Source of the DNA: DASZWJ01 sp963813895
GTDB taxonomy: Bacteria; Pseudomonadota; Gammaproteobacteria; JAURND01
Assembly: GCA_963813895.1 (NCBI GenBank)
Contig: CAWFAS010000005.1
Coordinates: forward strand, 186,001 to 250,000
Length of the DNA: 64,000 nucleotides
Reading direction: 5' to 3'
The position numbers and the translations under genes were made by a program. This document shows, piece after piece, positions 29,431 through 37,962 of this stretch. Numbering within the stretch: position 1 is the stretch's first letter; each line of letters starts with the position of its first letter. The notes under the pieces are model-generated. The model did no database searches. It was not told the DNA's origin and saw only the letters and a program-made list of their open reading frames with translations.

Positions 29431-29484
29431 TGATGTTTATCCCGGTTTGTTACACCAGCCACTCTCCCACAAGACTGAATGAAG

Positions 29485-29646
29485 CGCCACTAGAAGCTGC
29501 CCCCATCCTAACCTTCCCCCGCAAGCGGGGGAAGGGACTTGCTCGAGCTAGTATCGGATTGACTGCATAGCTTAACTTATTCTGCCCAACCAGTCCCTTC
29601 CCCCGCTTGCGGGGGAAGGTTAGGATGGGGGCAGTCTCTAGTGGCA
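29485..29646. repeat. Long palindromic repeat, TGCCACTAG family
   Basis: About 160 bp with ends (C/T)GCCACTAGAAGCTGCCCCC and complement; same architecture and mostly the same arms as the 9968 copy, different AT-rich loop. It lies between the convergent liuC and the lipoprotein gene. Confidence 0.85.
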
Positions 29647-29720
29647 ACCATTCAGCAACAGCACAATATTTTGTGTCGATCCCTCAGCCCACAAGAAGAG
29701 GGAGGAGTTGCCCTGCTTAT

Positions 29721-30176
29721 TTAATAATCAGGCAGCAAGCGTGCGCGGGGGCCATAAACCACTAATACCCGCTGCCCAATCCCAAAATTCGTATCCCGGG
29801 CCTGGGTCACTGATACCAAATTACCATTGTTTAAGCGAACGATATATTCATAGCCAGTCTGAGAGTGTATAGATTTGTCAATCGAGTTACCTACTAATCC
29901 TCCGACTAATGCGCCACCTAATCCCCCAACTATATTAGTTGCCGTATTCCCGCCAATCATTGAACCTGCGGCAGCGCCCCCCACTACTCCAACCGGAGCA
30001 CCAACACCACTGCTATTATCTATGTTAATTATGCGCTTTTTAACAATGACTCCAGGAGTTGCTTTACTCGCAGTGCCAACTTCATAAGAAGAAAGGGTGT
30101 TGGAGGATAGATTGGGATTACAGGCAGCCAGCATAGAACTTAAAAATACTAAAAATAATAGAGAAAATTTTTTCAT
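29721..30176 (-). CDS. Glycine-zipper outer-membrane lipoprotein (SlyB/Pcp-like)
   Basis: 151 residues from ATG 30176, with 'aaggtgact' upstream; the frame continues to 30311 without a ribosome site. Lipobox SMLAAC at about residues 14-19. The glycine-zipper 2TM stretch GVVGGAAAGSMIGG then GGLGGALVGGLVGNSID is at about 70-110, and a small C-terminal beta domain ends in RARLLPDY. Related to SlyB and the rickettsial 17 kDa antigen family. Likely envelope-stabilising lipoprotein. Confidence 0.85.
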   Translation of the reverse strand: MKKFSLLFLVFLSSMLAACNPNLSSNTLSSYEVGTASKATPGVIVKKRIINIDNSSGVGAPVGVVGGAAAGSMIGGNTATNIVGGLGGALVGGLVGNSIDKSIHSQTGYEYIVRLNNGNLVSVTQARDTNFGIGQRVLVVYGPRARLLPDY

Positions 30177-30419
30177 AGTCACCTTATAAATGTTATTAGT
30201 CATAAAAGAGATACATAAAACATCCAGAGAGACTGCTATCCTGTATAGGTCTTTAGTTAAACAGAGCCAGTTACTGCTCACCATTTTCTGCAGCCAAAAA
30301 TGGTAAGCCATGATTTTTTATTTTAACTATGCTATCATATTCCCAAAATAAAAATAAATAATCTTAGGGATGGTGAATGAATTACGTAGGATTCCATCAG
30401 CTTAAATCGACAGATAATC

Positions 30420-31016
30420 ATGAGTAAACAAACCAAAACAACTTTAGCTTTAATAGGTGGTGCGTTAGGAATAGCTTTAATCAGCGCATTTGCCGCCCTC
30501 TCTATACAATCCATGTATAACCACCACGATACTCCCCCTCCGCCACCACCACCGGTCGAAGCGCCCGTTGCTCCGCCACCTGCACTGCCACCTGTTGCCC
30601 AAGTCATTGCAGTTTCCCCACATTATGTTTCGCAAAGTTACCCCGTGCGTAATTGTCAGCCGGTACAAAATGTAGTTTATGGGGATGCAAAAAAAGGAAT
30701 ACCCGGGGCAGGTGCTGTTATTGGTGGTGTAGCGGGTGGATTAGCAGGTTCTGCTATACATGGAAATGGTAGAAATGTCGCTATTGGAGTCGGTGCAGCC
30801 GTTGGGGCGTTGAGCGGTAATGCCATACAACAAAATATGAATCAGCCTCAGCCTCAGGTGATTACTTCAACAAGCTGTACAACGCATACGGCGACCAAAA
30901 AGGTGCAAAAAGGTTATGACGTGACCTATTTATATGATGGTGTGCAAGGAAGTGTGCGGATGAGCACTCCACCTGTAGGCGGGACTATTCCTTTGCCTAT
31001 TACTACTGGTCAATAA
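30420..31016 (+). CDS. Glycine-zipper 2TM protein with proline-rich linker
   Basis: 198 residues. An N-terminal membrane anchor (LALIGGALGIALISAFAALS) is followed by a Pro-rich linker with a run of seven prolines (about 39-60), then a Cys-containing segment (YPVRNCQPVQN) and a glycine zipper AGAVIGGVAGGLAGSAIHGN then GVGAAVGALSGNAI. The C terminus (YDVTYLYDGVQGSVRM) resembles the end of SlyB/YmgG-type proteins. Divergent from the lipoprotein at 29721, which has a similar zipper, so these are two diverged relatives. Confidence 0.75.
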   Translation: MSKQTKTTLALIGGALGIALISAFAALSIQSMYNHHDTPPPPPPPVEAPVAPPPALPPVAQVIAVSPHYVSQSYPVRNCQPVQNVVYGDAKKGIPGAGAVIGGVAGGLAGSAIHGNGRNVAIGVGAAVGALSGNAIQQNMNQPQPQVITSTSCTTHTATKKVQKGYDVTYLYDGVQGSVRMSTPPVGGTIPLPITTGQ

Positions 31017-31027
31017 CCGATAGGTGC

Positions 31028-31060
31028 TTCAACAAGCCTTTTGATAAAAGGCTTGTTGAA
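31028..31060. terminator. Hairpin between convergent genes
   Basis: Stem TTCAACAAGCCTTTT / AAAAGGCTTGTTGAA with a 3-nt loop. It has no T-run but sits between the stop codons of two convergent genes 54 bp apart, so a bidirectional terminator is plausible. Confidence 0.55.
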
Positions 31061-31069
31061 ATCCTGAGT

Positions 31070-31546
31070 TCAAGTAGATTTATGCGACTCAACAAACCAA
31101 CGCCATTTATCGAGTCCGCGAGTCACTTCGGTGAATAGGTCGGCAGTCACTTTATCGCCAAACCCATCAGAACTATCAATTAAATTCCTTGTGCCATCCG
31201 CAACTGTCCTGAGACTGGTGGTTAAAGCTTCTACATGCTGTTGGCTATGTTGAATCGTTGTAGCATAGGGATCTAAAGGGGTAGTTTGGGCGATAGCTTG
31301 TATCGTGCCATTGGCGATGCCTCCTAATTGCAGGATGCGTTCCGCTATCATATCGGCATACTCTTCAGCTGCACCCGCAATCTGGTCAAACAATTCATGC
31401 AGTGAAATGAAATTTTCTCCTTTGACGTTCCAATGGGCTTGTTTCAGCCGAAGTTTTAAGTCGAGGGTTGCGGCTAGGCTCTGATTAAGTAAATCAATTA
31501 TTTGATGGGTAGGATTTTTAGCTGGGTTTATAGCGGTAGTTTGCAT
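31070..31546 (-). CDS. dps: Dps-family DNA-binding ferritin-like protein
   Basis: 158 residues from ATG 31546, with 'cggagacattatt' upstream. Dps 12-mers bind DNA and oxidise iron with H2O2 during starvation and oxidative stress. The inter-subunit ferroxidase ligands are visible: LKQAHWNVKGENFISLHELF (His) and DQIAGAAEEYADMIAERIL (Asp, Glu). The N terminus is short with one Lys. Normal family length. Monocistronic. Confidence 0.92.
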   Translation of the reverse strand: MQTTAINPAKNPTHQIIDLLNQSLAATLDLKLRLKQAHWNVKGENFISLHELFDQIAGAAEEYADMIAERILQLGGIANGTIQAIAQTTPLDPYATTIQHSQQHVEALTTSLRTVADGTRNLIDSSDGFGDKVTADLFTEVTRGLDKWRWFVESHKST

Positions 31547-31640
31547 AATAATGTCTCCGTGAGGGGTGTAGTGCATAAAAGGGTAATGTCATAGTGATTG
31601 AGCAATTTTAGGGTGAGGGAGCATGAGCTGCTGGAACAAT

Positions 31641-32648
31641 TCAGCTATTTCGCAGGGTTCGTAATAATAAACGCTGCTGCGATTTATCCCAACGCCAATA
31701 GCAATCTGCTTGTAAATGAACTCCTCCTAACCAACGATTAATCCCATTTATCGTAATCCAGTCTGCCTGCCCAGCTAGTACTTTTTTGCCTAAGTCAGTC
31801 AAGATCGCCTCTATCTTTGCAGGATTTTCCCGGTTGTCTATGACAGTTAATAGGGGATGGGTCACAATAGCCAGCCGTTTGACTACATTAAAAAAACAGC
31901 TATCACCGAGCCCCATGTAATAAGGGCCTTCATCCAATGGTAAGCGAGAAAAAATTTCCCGCAGATTAAGCATGCCTTTGTCTAGGGAGTTGAGTAAATA
32001 GTGTTCGGTCCGGTTCAAGCCATTTAGTAAAGAAGGGTATTCATCCAAATAACGTAATATAGCATTTTTTAAAAAGGGTAATGCGGAGATATCATTAGTG
32101 ATTAAGGACACTAGATTGGTGGGATTAGATTCGCGAAATGCCTGCCAGAAGGTTCTACCCAAGACTAAAGTAGTCTCCGGTATTTCCTGCCGGGTCTCAA
32201 ACAACGGTGCTAACTGTTTGGGTGTCAATTGACCAAGCCCTAAGAATGGAATTACCTCAGGATGCTGCCCAATACAAATGAGCGTCAGTTTTATGTCAGT
32301 AAGATTATGTTCTGAGAACCAGGCCAGAAGCTGCAATAATTGCAATTGGTCATAGAGATCGTGCTCAAACCACAGGACAATTTCAGCATAATTTTTATAT
32401 TGTTGCAGTAGGCTATTACGCGTTAAAAAATGGTTAGTAATAGTTTGATAATTCCCATACCCCGCATCAGCGAGGTATTGGGCACGGATTGGCGTTAACT
32501 CTTCTAAAGTGAGATGCCCTGGAACCGGGCCTTCATGCAATATATCCTGCCAGGGAATAACATCGCCGCCAACAGGTAGCTGTTTTAATAGATTGGCGGC
32601 AGAGTCACCATTAGTAATATGGAGTAGACGTGAGAGACGGGTGTTCAT
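31641..32648 (-). CDS. DUF1835-domain protein
   Basis: 335 residues. The N-terminal half has DUF1835 signatures: LHITNGDSAANLL, then PWQDILHEGPVP, and later IVLWFEHDLYDQLQLLQLL. The C-terminal half contains a degraded winged-helix-like region (LTDLGKKVLAGQADW) ending in a beta segment. The family is cytoplasmic and of unknown function. It is the downstream partner of the PAP2 gene, with no gap between them. Confidence 0.75.
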   Translation of the reverse strand: MNTRLSRLLHITNGDSAANLLKQLPVGGDVIPWQDILHEGPVPGHLTLEELTPIRAQYLADAGYGNYQTITNHFLTRNSLLQQYKNYAEIVLWFEHDLYDQLQLLQLLAWFSEHNLTDIKLTLICIGQHPEVIPFLGLGQLTPKQLAPLFETRQEIPETTLVLGRTFWQAFRESNPTNLVSLITNDISALPFLKNAILRYLDEYPSLLNGLNRTEHYLLNSLDKGMLNLREIFSRLPLDEGPYYMGLGDSCFFNVVKRLAIVTHPLLTVIDNRENPAKIEAILTDLGKKVLAGQADWITINGINRWLGGVHLQADCYWRWDKSQQRLLLRTLRNS

Positions 32649-33251
32649 TTAATTTTTAAAGTGCATAGTTTTTTTGGCTGGAAATATTTTCCGATAAACA
32701 GTCTCTGTCAATGGCAAAATACTTCGATTAATCCAGGGTTTAAGGGGTGATAATAGGATAACGATAACCATAGCGGTCAAAATGCCACCCAATACATCTA
32801 ATGGAAAATGAACACCTAAAAATACCCTTGCCCAGCCTACCGCCAAAGCTATTAGTAGCATAATACTTCCGGGGGAGCGCAATCCTGGTTGTAACAGTAA
32901 ACTAAATCCTATAGCCCATATAAAAGTCACATGATTGCTTGGGAAAGCGCTATCAGGGGCATGGAGTAAATAAGTATGACCTAAGGGGATCATAAATGGA
33001 CGCGGCTGAAACCAGACGAATCCAATCAAATAATTAATGGCCAAAGAGATAATGGCAGCAATGACAGCAAATATTAATGTGCCACGGTATCTCGGTGCTG
33101 CGAAGGTCCACAGAACAATTAACCATATTGGAATAAGGTAAACTAGATATTTAGCCACGAAAATAGACAATCCCAGTGCGAATCCATGTAAATTCGCACC
33201 AGCATTAATGAGATTAAAAAATTGATAATTCAAATTTTGTAGCGTTTGCAT
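32649..33251 (-). CDS. PAP2-family phosphatase (undecaprenyl-pyrophosphatase-like)
   Basis: 200 residues, five to six membrane helices. The three phosphatase motifs are present: VWFQPRPFMI (K/Q-x6-RP), PSNHVTF (PSGH-type with Asn) and ARVFLGVHFPLDVLGG (SR-x5-H-x3-D type). Proteins such as BcrC/YbjG recycle undecaprenyl pyrophosphate to the monophosphate on the periplasmic side. The Asn in PSNH occurs in that subgroup. Operon with the DUF1835 gene. Confidence 0.85.
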   Translation of the reverse strand: MQTLQNLNYQFFNLINAGANLHGFALGLSIFVAKYLVYLIPIWLIVLWTFAAPRYRGTLIFAVIAAIISLAINYLIGFVWFQPRPFMIPLGHTYLLHAPDSAFPSNHVTFIWAIGFSLLLQPGLRSPGSIMLLIALAVGWARVFLGVHFPLDVLGGILTAMVIVILLSPLKPWINRSILPLTETVYRKIFPAKKTMHFKN

Positions 33252-33274
33252 CTTTCTTAACCTGTCAAGTAATT

Positions 33275-33459
33275 TATACCCAATACACTTAAGATTTCGG
33301 TGTTAAAGCAGCCCATCTTGCACTGATCTTCGTCCGATCTTCAATCGTAAAAACTCGAAATAAGAATAACTATTCCTGCGTTTTTACTCAATCAGATCGA
33401 ACAAATCTCAGTACAAGCTGGACTACTCTAACACCGAAATCCTAAGTGTATTGGGTATA
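33275..33459. repeat. Core-type palindrome, arm type B
   Basis: A 185 bp imperfect inverted repeat with ends TATACCCAATACACTTA.. and complement. The arms are unrelated to type A. The 37 bp centre (33349-33385), bounded by AAAAAC and TTTTT, contains GAATAACTATTC and matches the type A centre at 26 of 37 positions. A second copy with an insertion is at 47003 and a solo end at 52856. Confidence 0.85.
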
Positions 33460-33502
33460 GGAAGCAGTTCACAAATGAAACTCTAACCGGTAAGTTTGCA
33501 GG

Positions 33503-33940
33503 TTATTCTTCGCAGGAATGACCTAATAAAGATAAACCCTCGGATAAGAAGTCTGCGATATTTGGATTTGAAAGTAAATGTTTCGCCACACTGACATCCC
33601 AGTTATTCCTAGCCTCTTCGAGAGCGGCCCCCCACTCATCAACGCTAAAATCGCCACGTCCAAGATACATAATAGCTAATAAGCAGACCTGTTGGTCTGG
33701 CTCAAGGTTATTAATGGCATCAAGTATTTCAAGGGAAGTCAGGTCACCACGGTGATCAGCCAGAATCTGGAATGGGTCATTTTCTACTGAAGATTCCATA
33801 GTATCTTCGGGAATGACAACTCCTTCCTGTGCATGAAACTCATGCGCCCGGGTAATGAGCTGGCAAACAATTTCAGGGCTAACGCTAAGTGCGATTTCTT
33901 CTTTTTCGGGCTGTTTAGGCATCAAAATTAACTCTCTCAT
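33503..33940 (-). CDS. DUF3775-domain protein
   Basis: 145 residues, acidic and soluble (ATG at 33919 would shorten it by seven). The C-terminal block from about residue 45 (DHRGDLTSLEILDAINNLEP, then QQVCLLAIMYLGRGDFSVDE) is the DUF3775 pattern, common in alphaproteobacteria and some intracellular gammaproteobacteria. Function unknown. A single gene between a palindrome and the MltD-like gene. Confidence 0.7.
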   Translation of the reverse strand: MRELILMPKQPEKEEIALSVSPEIVCQLITRAHEFHAQEGVVIPEDTMESSVENDPFQILADHRGDLTSLEILDAINNLEPDQQVCLLAIMYLGRGDFSVDEWGAALEEARNNWDVSVAKHLLSNPNIADFLSEGLSLLGHSCEE

Positions 33941-34210
33941 TAACGAATGTTATTAATTGTAGCCTATAGAAAAGAGCAATAGCAATTGCTTACCTCTTTA
34001 AGCGCTGGTGATTTCTTTGAAAGTTAGCTTGAGAAAATAAATCCCTTTTTTGGATCCAGCGATCCTAAATCGAGTTCAGCTACCCCTTTAAACTCTCGTG
34101 AACCCTTATGGCACATAGCCCGACAAGAAACCTTAAAATAACCTTAAATACGTCAAGCAACCACATGTTTTACTTGATTTTTGTATAACAACTGTGTAGA
34201 ATCTGTACAC

Positions 34211-35338
34211 ATGAAAACATTAAAAAACTTTAAATTTGTAGTTAGCTTCGTCGTGTGCAGTTGCTTTATAAGTGGTAGTAATACCGCCAGCGCGGCGTTC
34301 CCTTCACTGAACAAACAGTCAAATGTGACTAAAATTAATGATGACCAGAGCTCGTCCATGTGGGCAAGCCTGAGTGCTGACTTTGGGATGGATCATGCCA
34401 TCGACCGCCAGGAGGTTCAGGCGCAGATCGCTATTCTGCAGAAAAACCAGGCAGCTCTTTATCGTATGTTGAATGAAGCGGCTCCTTATATATCTTATGT
34501 CTATCAGCAGACTCATAAAGCTGGATTGCCGGGGGAGCTTGCTTTACTTCCTGTTGTTGAAAGTCAATATGACCCAATGGCTAAGTCTCCAGTAGGAGCC
34601 AGCGGTATGTGGCAAATTATGCCCAACACTGCGCCAGATTTAGGTCTGAAAAACAACCATTCGTATGATGGTCGACGTGATATCGTGGCTTCTACACAGG
34701 GCGCTTTGCGTTATTTGAAACAATTGGCTAGCAGTCTTAACCAGGATTGGCATTTAGCTTTAGCGGCTTATAATTTCGGTCCAGGTAATATCCGTAAAGC
34801 GACAAAGGCCAAAAACAAAGATGGACAAACGGCAAGTTTCTGGACTTTATCTTTGCCAAAAGAGACTAAAAATTATGTACCTAAGTTGATGGCTTTGGCG
34901 GAAATCGTCCAAAATCCAGCGAAATACAACGTTAAATTACCGGTGATATCAACGGGGCCTAAACTAGCTGAGGTACAAGTAGCTTCAAACCAAGATTTGA
35001 AAGTAATAGCAAAAGCCAAAGGCATCAGTGTGGAAACGATGCGTGAATTAAATCCGGGCTATCACAAATTAGCAACTACCCCCGGCGCACCAAATAAGAT
35101 TTTGTTGCCGGTTGATAAGGCAGATACTCCGCCCGCTCCGGCACCGGTTTTGGCTGCGAATTCGGAGGCTCCTACCTTAATTGAGGCGGCAGTTGAAAAT
35201 CCAGTTCTTCAGTCTAAGTTAGGTAAATCCCCTTCAGAAACGTTGTTGGGAACTATACTAAAGCAAGGAAAATGGTTAGTGTTAGGGTTTGCTAATGTAC
35301 CCAGCATTACCAGATTAGATACTACAGCCAACGTATAA
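34211..35338 (+). CDS. mltD: Membrane-bound lytic murein transglycosylase (MltD-like)
   Basis: 375 residues from ATG 34211. A Sec signal peptide (FKFVVSFVVCSCFISGSNTASA) precedes an SLT domain at about 85-220 with catalytic Glu in ALLPVVESQYDP and the blocks GASGMWQIMPNTA and LAAYNFGPGNIRKA. One LysM domain follows near 260-305 (LKVIAKAKGISVETMRELNP). It cleaves peptidoglycan glycan strands with 1,6-anhydro formation. Only one LysM is seen where E. coli MltD has two. A frame opens at 34181 but lacks a signal-peptide-like start. Confidence 0.88.
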   Translation: MKTLKNFKFVVSFVVCSCFISGSNTASAAFPSLNKQSNVTKINDDQSSSMWASLSADFGMDHAIDRQEVQAQIAILQKNQAALYRMLNEAAPYISYVYQQTHKAGLPGELALLPVVESQYDPMAKSPVGASGMWQIMPNTAPDLGLKNNHSYDGRRDIVASTQGALRYLKQLASSLNQDWHLALAAYNFGPGNIRKATKAKNKDGQTASFWTLSLPKETKNYVPKLMALAEIVQNPAKYNVKLPVISTGPKLAEVQVASNQDLKVIAKAKGISVETMRELNPGYHKLATTPGAPNKILLPVDKADTPPAPAPVLAANSEAPTLIEAAVENPVLQSKLGKSPSETLLGTILKQGKWLVLGFANVPSITRLDTTANV

Positions 35339-35355
35339 TACAACTGTTGGATGAT

Positions 35356-35391
35356 ACCCTCTTTTTTCTCGTGAGAGTTAAAGAGGGTTTT
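35356..35391 (+). terminator. Intrinsic terminator of the MltD-like gene
   Basis: Stem ACCCTCTTT / AAAGAGGGT with an 15 nt middle, followed by a short T-tract, starting 18 bp after the stop codon. Confidence 0.6.
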
Positions 35392-35745
35392 CATGAGCTA
35401 ACTTTTTTAATAATTTTCTTCTGAATTTTCGAATATTTACATCACTTTCTTTCTGACACAGCCTTTAAGTTTTCTTAGGAAGATCGACTTCTCAATAATT
35501 TTTCCCCATTAATGAAATAGTTTCTAAACTTCTTCAAGTCTAGGTTATGACGACAGTTCCTAGTTTGAATTGATAAGTTTATCAGGGTTGATGCACGTCA
35601 ACATGATGCTGTTTCGAATTTAACATTATAAATTTATACACATTAAAAAAATGATACAATAACTACATGGAAAAGTAATGATTTCAAGTTGCGTAAGACT
35701 ATCTGTCCCGTAAACCCTATAAAAATTATCTGCTAATAGCTCGCC
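35392..35745. other. Non-coding gap
   Basis: About 350 bp, AT-rich. I see no ORF, no palindrome of the families above and no RNA fold. The sequence 'gatacaat' at 35653-35660 could be a -10 element of the MATE gene, but no matching -35 is clear. Confidence 0.3.
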
Positions 35746-37149
35746 ATGGCTCTGTCTAAATTACAACAAATAAAAATAACTACTCAGCTTACATTACCCT
35801 TACTGGCTGCTTTTTTAGCGCAAAAAGGTATGCAGTTAATTGATACTATCATGATGGGATGGATTGGGCCGGAAGCTTTGGCGGCAGGGGCGCTGGGTAC
35901 GGCCATATTTATGACTGTTACCATGTTTTGTCGTGGAATTATAAGCGCCGCTGGCATTTTTATTGTTCGTGCGCGTGGTGCAGCGCAAAGTGATGAGATC
36001 AAATCCTATCTGCAACAGAGTGTTTATCTGGCATTATTGTTATCCATTCCGTGTATGTTAACCCTGTGGGCTGTGCCCAGTATTTTAATAATATTAGGGC
36101 AGCAGCCAGCGATTGTAATCAAAACAAAAGCCCTTTTATACGGCTTGGTATGGGGTGTTCCCGGATTCATGCTGTTTTTAGTTTATCGAGAATTTATCTC
36201 TGCATTTTCACTTATTCGCATTGTGATGGTGGTGACGCTCGGTTCTTTACCGCTCACCTTCATGGCTAATTATCTATTAATCTATGGCAAGCTAGGTTTG
36301 CCGGCATTAGGTATAACGGGAATAGGCTGTGCTACTGCTCTGGTGATGTGGTTTATGTTTTTTTGCTTATGGATTTATAGTAAAAAGCATCCCAATTTAA
36401 AGCCATATGTTACAGCTAAGCGTTTGCCCTTGGAGTGGCGTAAAATTATTGATTTATTACGAATTGGTGTGCCAAGTGGCATTAGCGCTGTGCTGGATTC
36501 TTTAATGTTTTTGGCAGCGGCTATGATGGTAGGTTACTTTGGCGTTGTGGCGTTAGCCTCTTTCCAAATTGCCATGCAGTGGGTGTCAATCGCATTTAAT
36601 GTTCCGTTAGCACTTGGCATTATTACCTCATTGCAGATAGGACATGCTATTGGCTCAGGTGACGCTATTCAAGCCAAACGCGCGGCTTCCGTGGGATTGG
36701 CTATGACCTTGATCATTTCTGTTATTCTGGTAATGCCATTTTTTTTGGCTCCTGAAGCACTGGTAAGGGTTTTTCTGAGCACTAGTGAGCCAGGTTACCA
36801 ACAAATATTAGCGACAGCGGCCTCTTTTTTAGCAGTGGCAGCTTTATTCCAATGTTTTGATGCGCTGCAAGTAGTTACTAACGCTATTTTAAGAGGCTAT
36901 AAAGATACTATGATGCCGATGGTGTATAATTTAGGCTGTTATTTATTGATAGGCATTGGTGGTGGTTATTATCTTTCTTTCCATACAACGATAGGAGCCA
37001 TTGGTGTCTGGTATGGATTAACTTTAGCTATTTGTAGTGCAGCCATACTTTTATTGTGGCGTTTTTTTAGCCGTTTAAAGCAAGAAAAAAATACTCTGTC
37101 TGAAACTAGGGATGAAAATATAAGGAGGTATGATGGGAAAGCAACTTAG
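35746..37149 (+). CDS. MATE-family multidrug/toxin efflux protein
   Basis: 467 residues with about twelve membrane helices in two MATE halves. Family blocks at the N terminus, LPLLAAFLAQKGMQLIDTIM and MGWIGPEALAAGALGTAIF; in the second half, LRIGVPSGISAVLDSLMFLA and NAILRGYKDTMMPM. NorM/MdtK-like, Na+ or H+ driven export. The ATG is preceded by 'ctaatagctcgcc', a weak ribosome site. Overlaps the start of the YihY gene, so coupled with it. Confidence 0.9.
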   Translation: MALSKLQQIKITTQLTLPLLAAFLAQKGMQLIDTIMMGWIGPEALAAGALGTAIFMTVTMFCRGIISAAGIFIVRARGAAQSDEIKSYLQQSVYLALLLSIPCMLTLWAVPSILIILGQQPAIVIKTKALLYGLVWGVPGFMLFLVYREFISAFSLIRIVMVVTLGSLPLTFMANYLLIYGKLGLPALGITGIGCATALVMWFMFFCLWIYSKKHPNLKPYVTAKRLPLEWRKIIDLLRIGVPSGISAVLDSLMFLAAAMMVGYFGVVALASFQIAMQWVSIAFNVPLALGIITSLQIGHAIGSGDAIQAKRAASVGLAMTLIISVILVMPFFLAPEALVRVFLSTSEPGYQQILATAASFLAVAALFQCFDALQVVTNAILRGYKDTMMPMVYNLGCYLLIGIGGGYYLSFHTTIGAIGVWYGLTLAICSAAILLLWRFFSRLKQEKNTLSETRDENIRRYDGKAT

Positions 37150-37954
37150 ATTTATTGGGAAAGCGGCAAAACGTTTATATCTTGAAGGATACACATTTCG
37201 CGCATCGGCATTAGCCTATAGCACTTTATTATGCGTGGTACCATTTTTTGCAGTTTTATTATTCCTGATTACGCTATTTCCCCTATTCAGTAAAGTGATG
37301 GATTTAACCAGAACATTTTTGCTGGAAAATTTCCTTCCTTCTGCGAGTAATTCTATACAAAATTATTTGCAAACTTTTATTACCCAGGCTGCACATTCAA
37401 GTTTAATAAGCATTTTGTTTCTACTAATTACAGTTATTATGTTAATGTACACTATAGACAGTGTGTTCGATGACATTTGGGTGACAGAAAAAAGTAAAAA
37501 AAAATTCACCGCTTTTCTGATACATTGGTTGGTACTCACCTTCACAACCATCATTATTAGCTTCAGTTTATTTTTTAGTTCTTATCTATTTTCTGCGCCT
37601 TGGTTTTTAGCGATTACAGCTAAAATAGGCATTAAAATACCCCACCTAATTATCATTTCCCTATTAATGGATATCCTGATCTTTAGTGTTTTTTATATCA
37701 TAGTTCCAAAATATAAAATTAACTGGGCCGATGGTTTTTGGGGTGGTTTTATTACAGCCGTATTGTTTGAGGTTATTAAAGTACTATTTAGGATTTATGT
37801 GCAACGCTTTTCATCTTACACCCTTATTTATGGAGCCGTTGCTATTGTGCCTATTTTTCTGATTTGGCTCTATATTTGTTGGGTCATAATTTTGTTTGGC
37901 GCATTGTTGGTCTATGAAAAATTTAAATGGCGTTGTTCCCACACCTCTTCGTGA
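37133..37954 (+). CDS. YihY/BrkB-family membrane protein
   Basis: 273 residues from the second of two tandem ATGs (37130/37133), with 'aaggaggt' just upstream. Six membrane helices. Family signatures: RASALAYSTLLCVVPFFAVL near the N terminus and LIYGAVAIVPIFLIWLYICW near the C terminus. Once called ribonuclease BN, it is now taken as an inner-membrane protein of unknown function. It starts inside the end of the MATE gene and its stop lies 8 bp before the Uup start, giving a tight three-gene run. Confidence 0.9.
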   Translation: MGKQLRFIGKAAKRLYLEGYTFRASALAYSTLLCVVPFFAVLLFLITLFPLFSKVMDLTRTFLLENFLPSASNSIQNYLQTFITQAAHSSLISILFLLITVIMLMYTIDSVFDDIWVTEKSKKKFTAFLIHWLVLTFTTIIISFSLFFSSYLFSAPWFLAITAKIGIKIPHLIIISLLMDILIFSVFYIIVPKYKINWADGFWGGFITAVLFEVIKVLFRIYVQRFSSYTLIYGAVAIVPIFLIWLYICWVIILFGALLVYEKFKWRCSHTSS

Positions 37955-37962
37955 TTCCTCTT

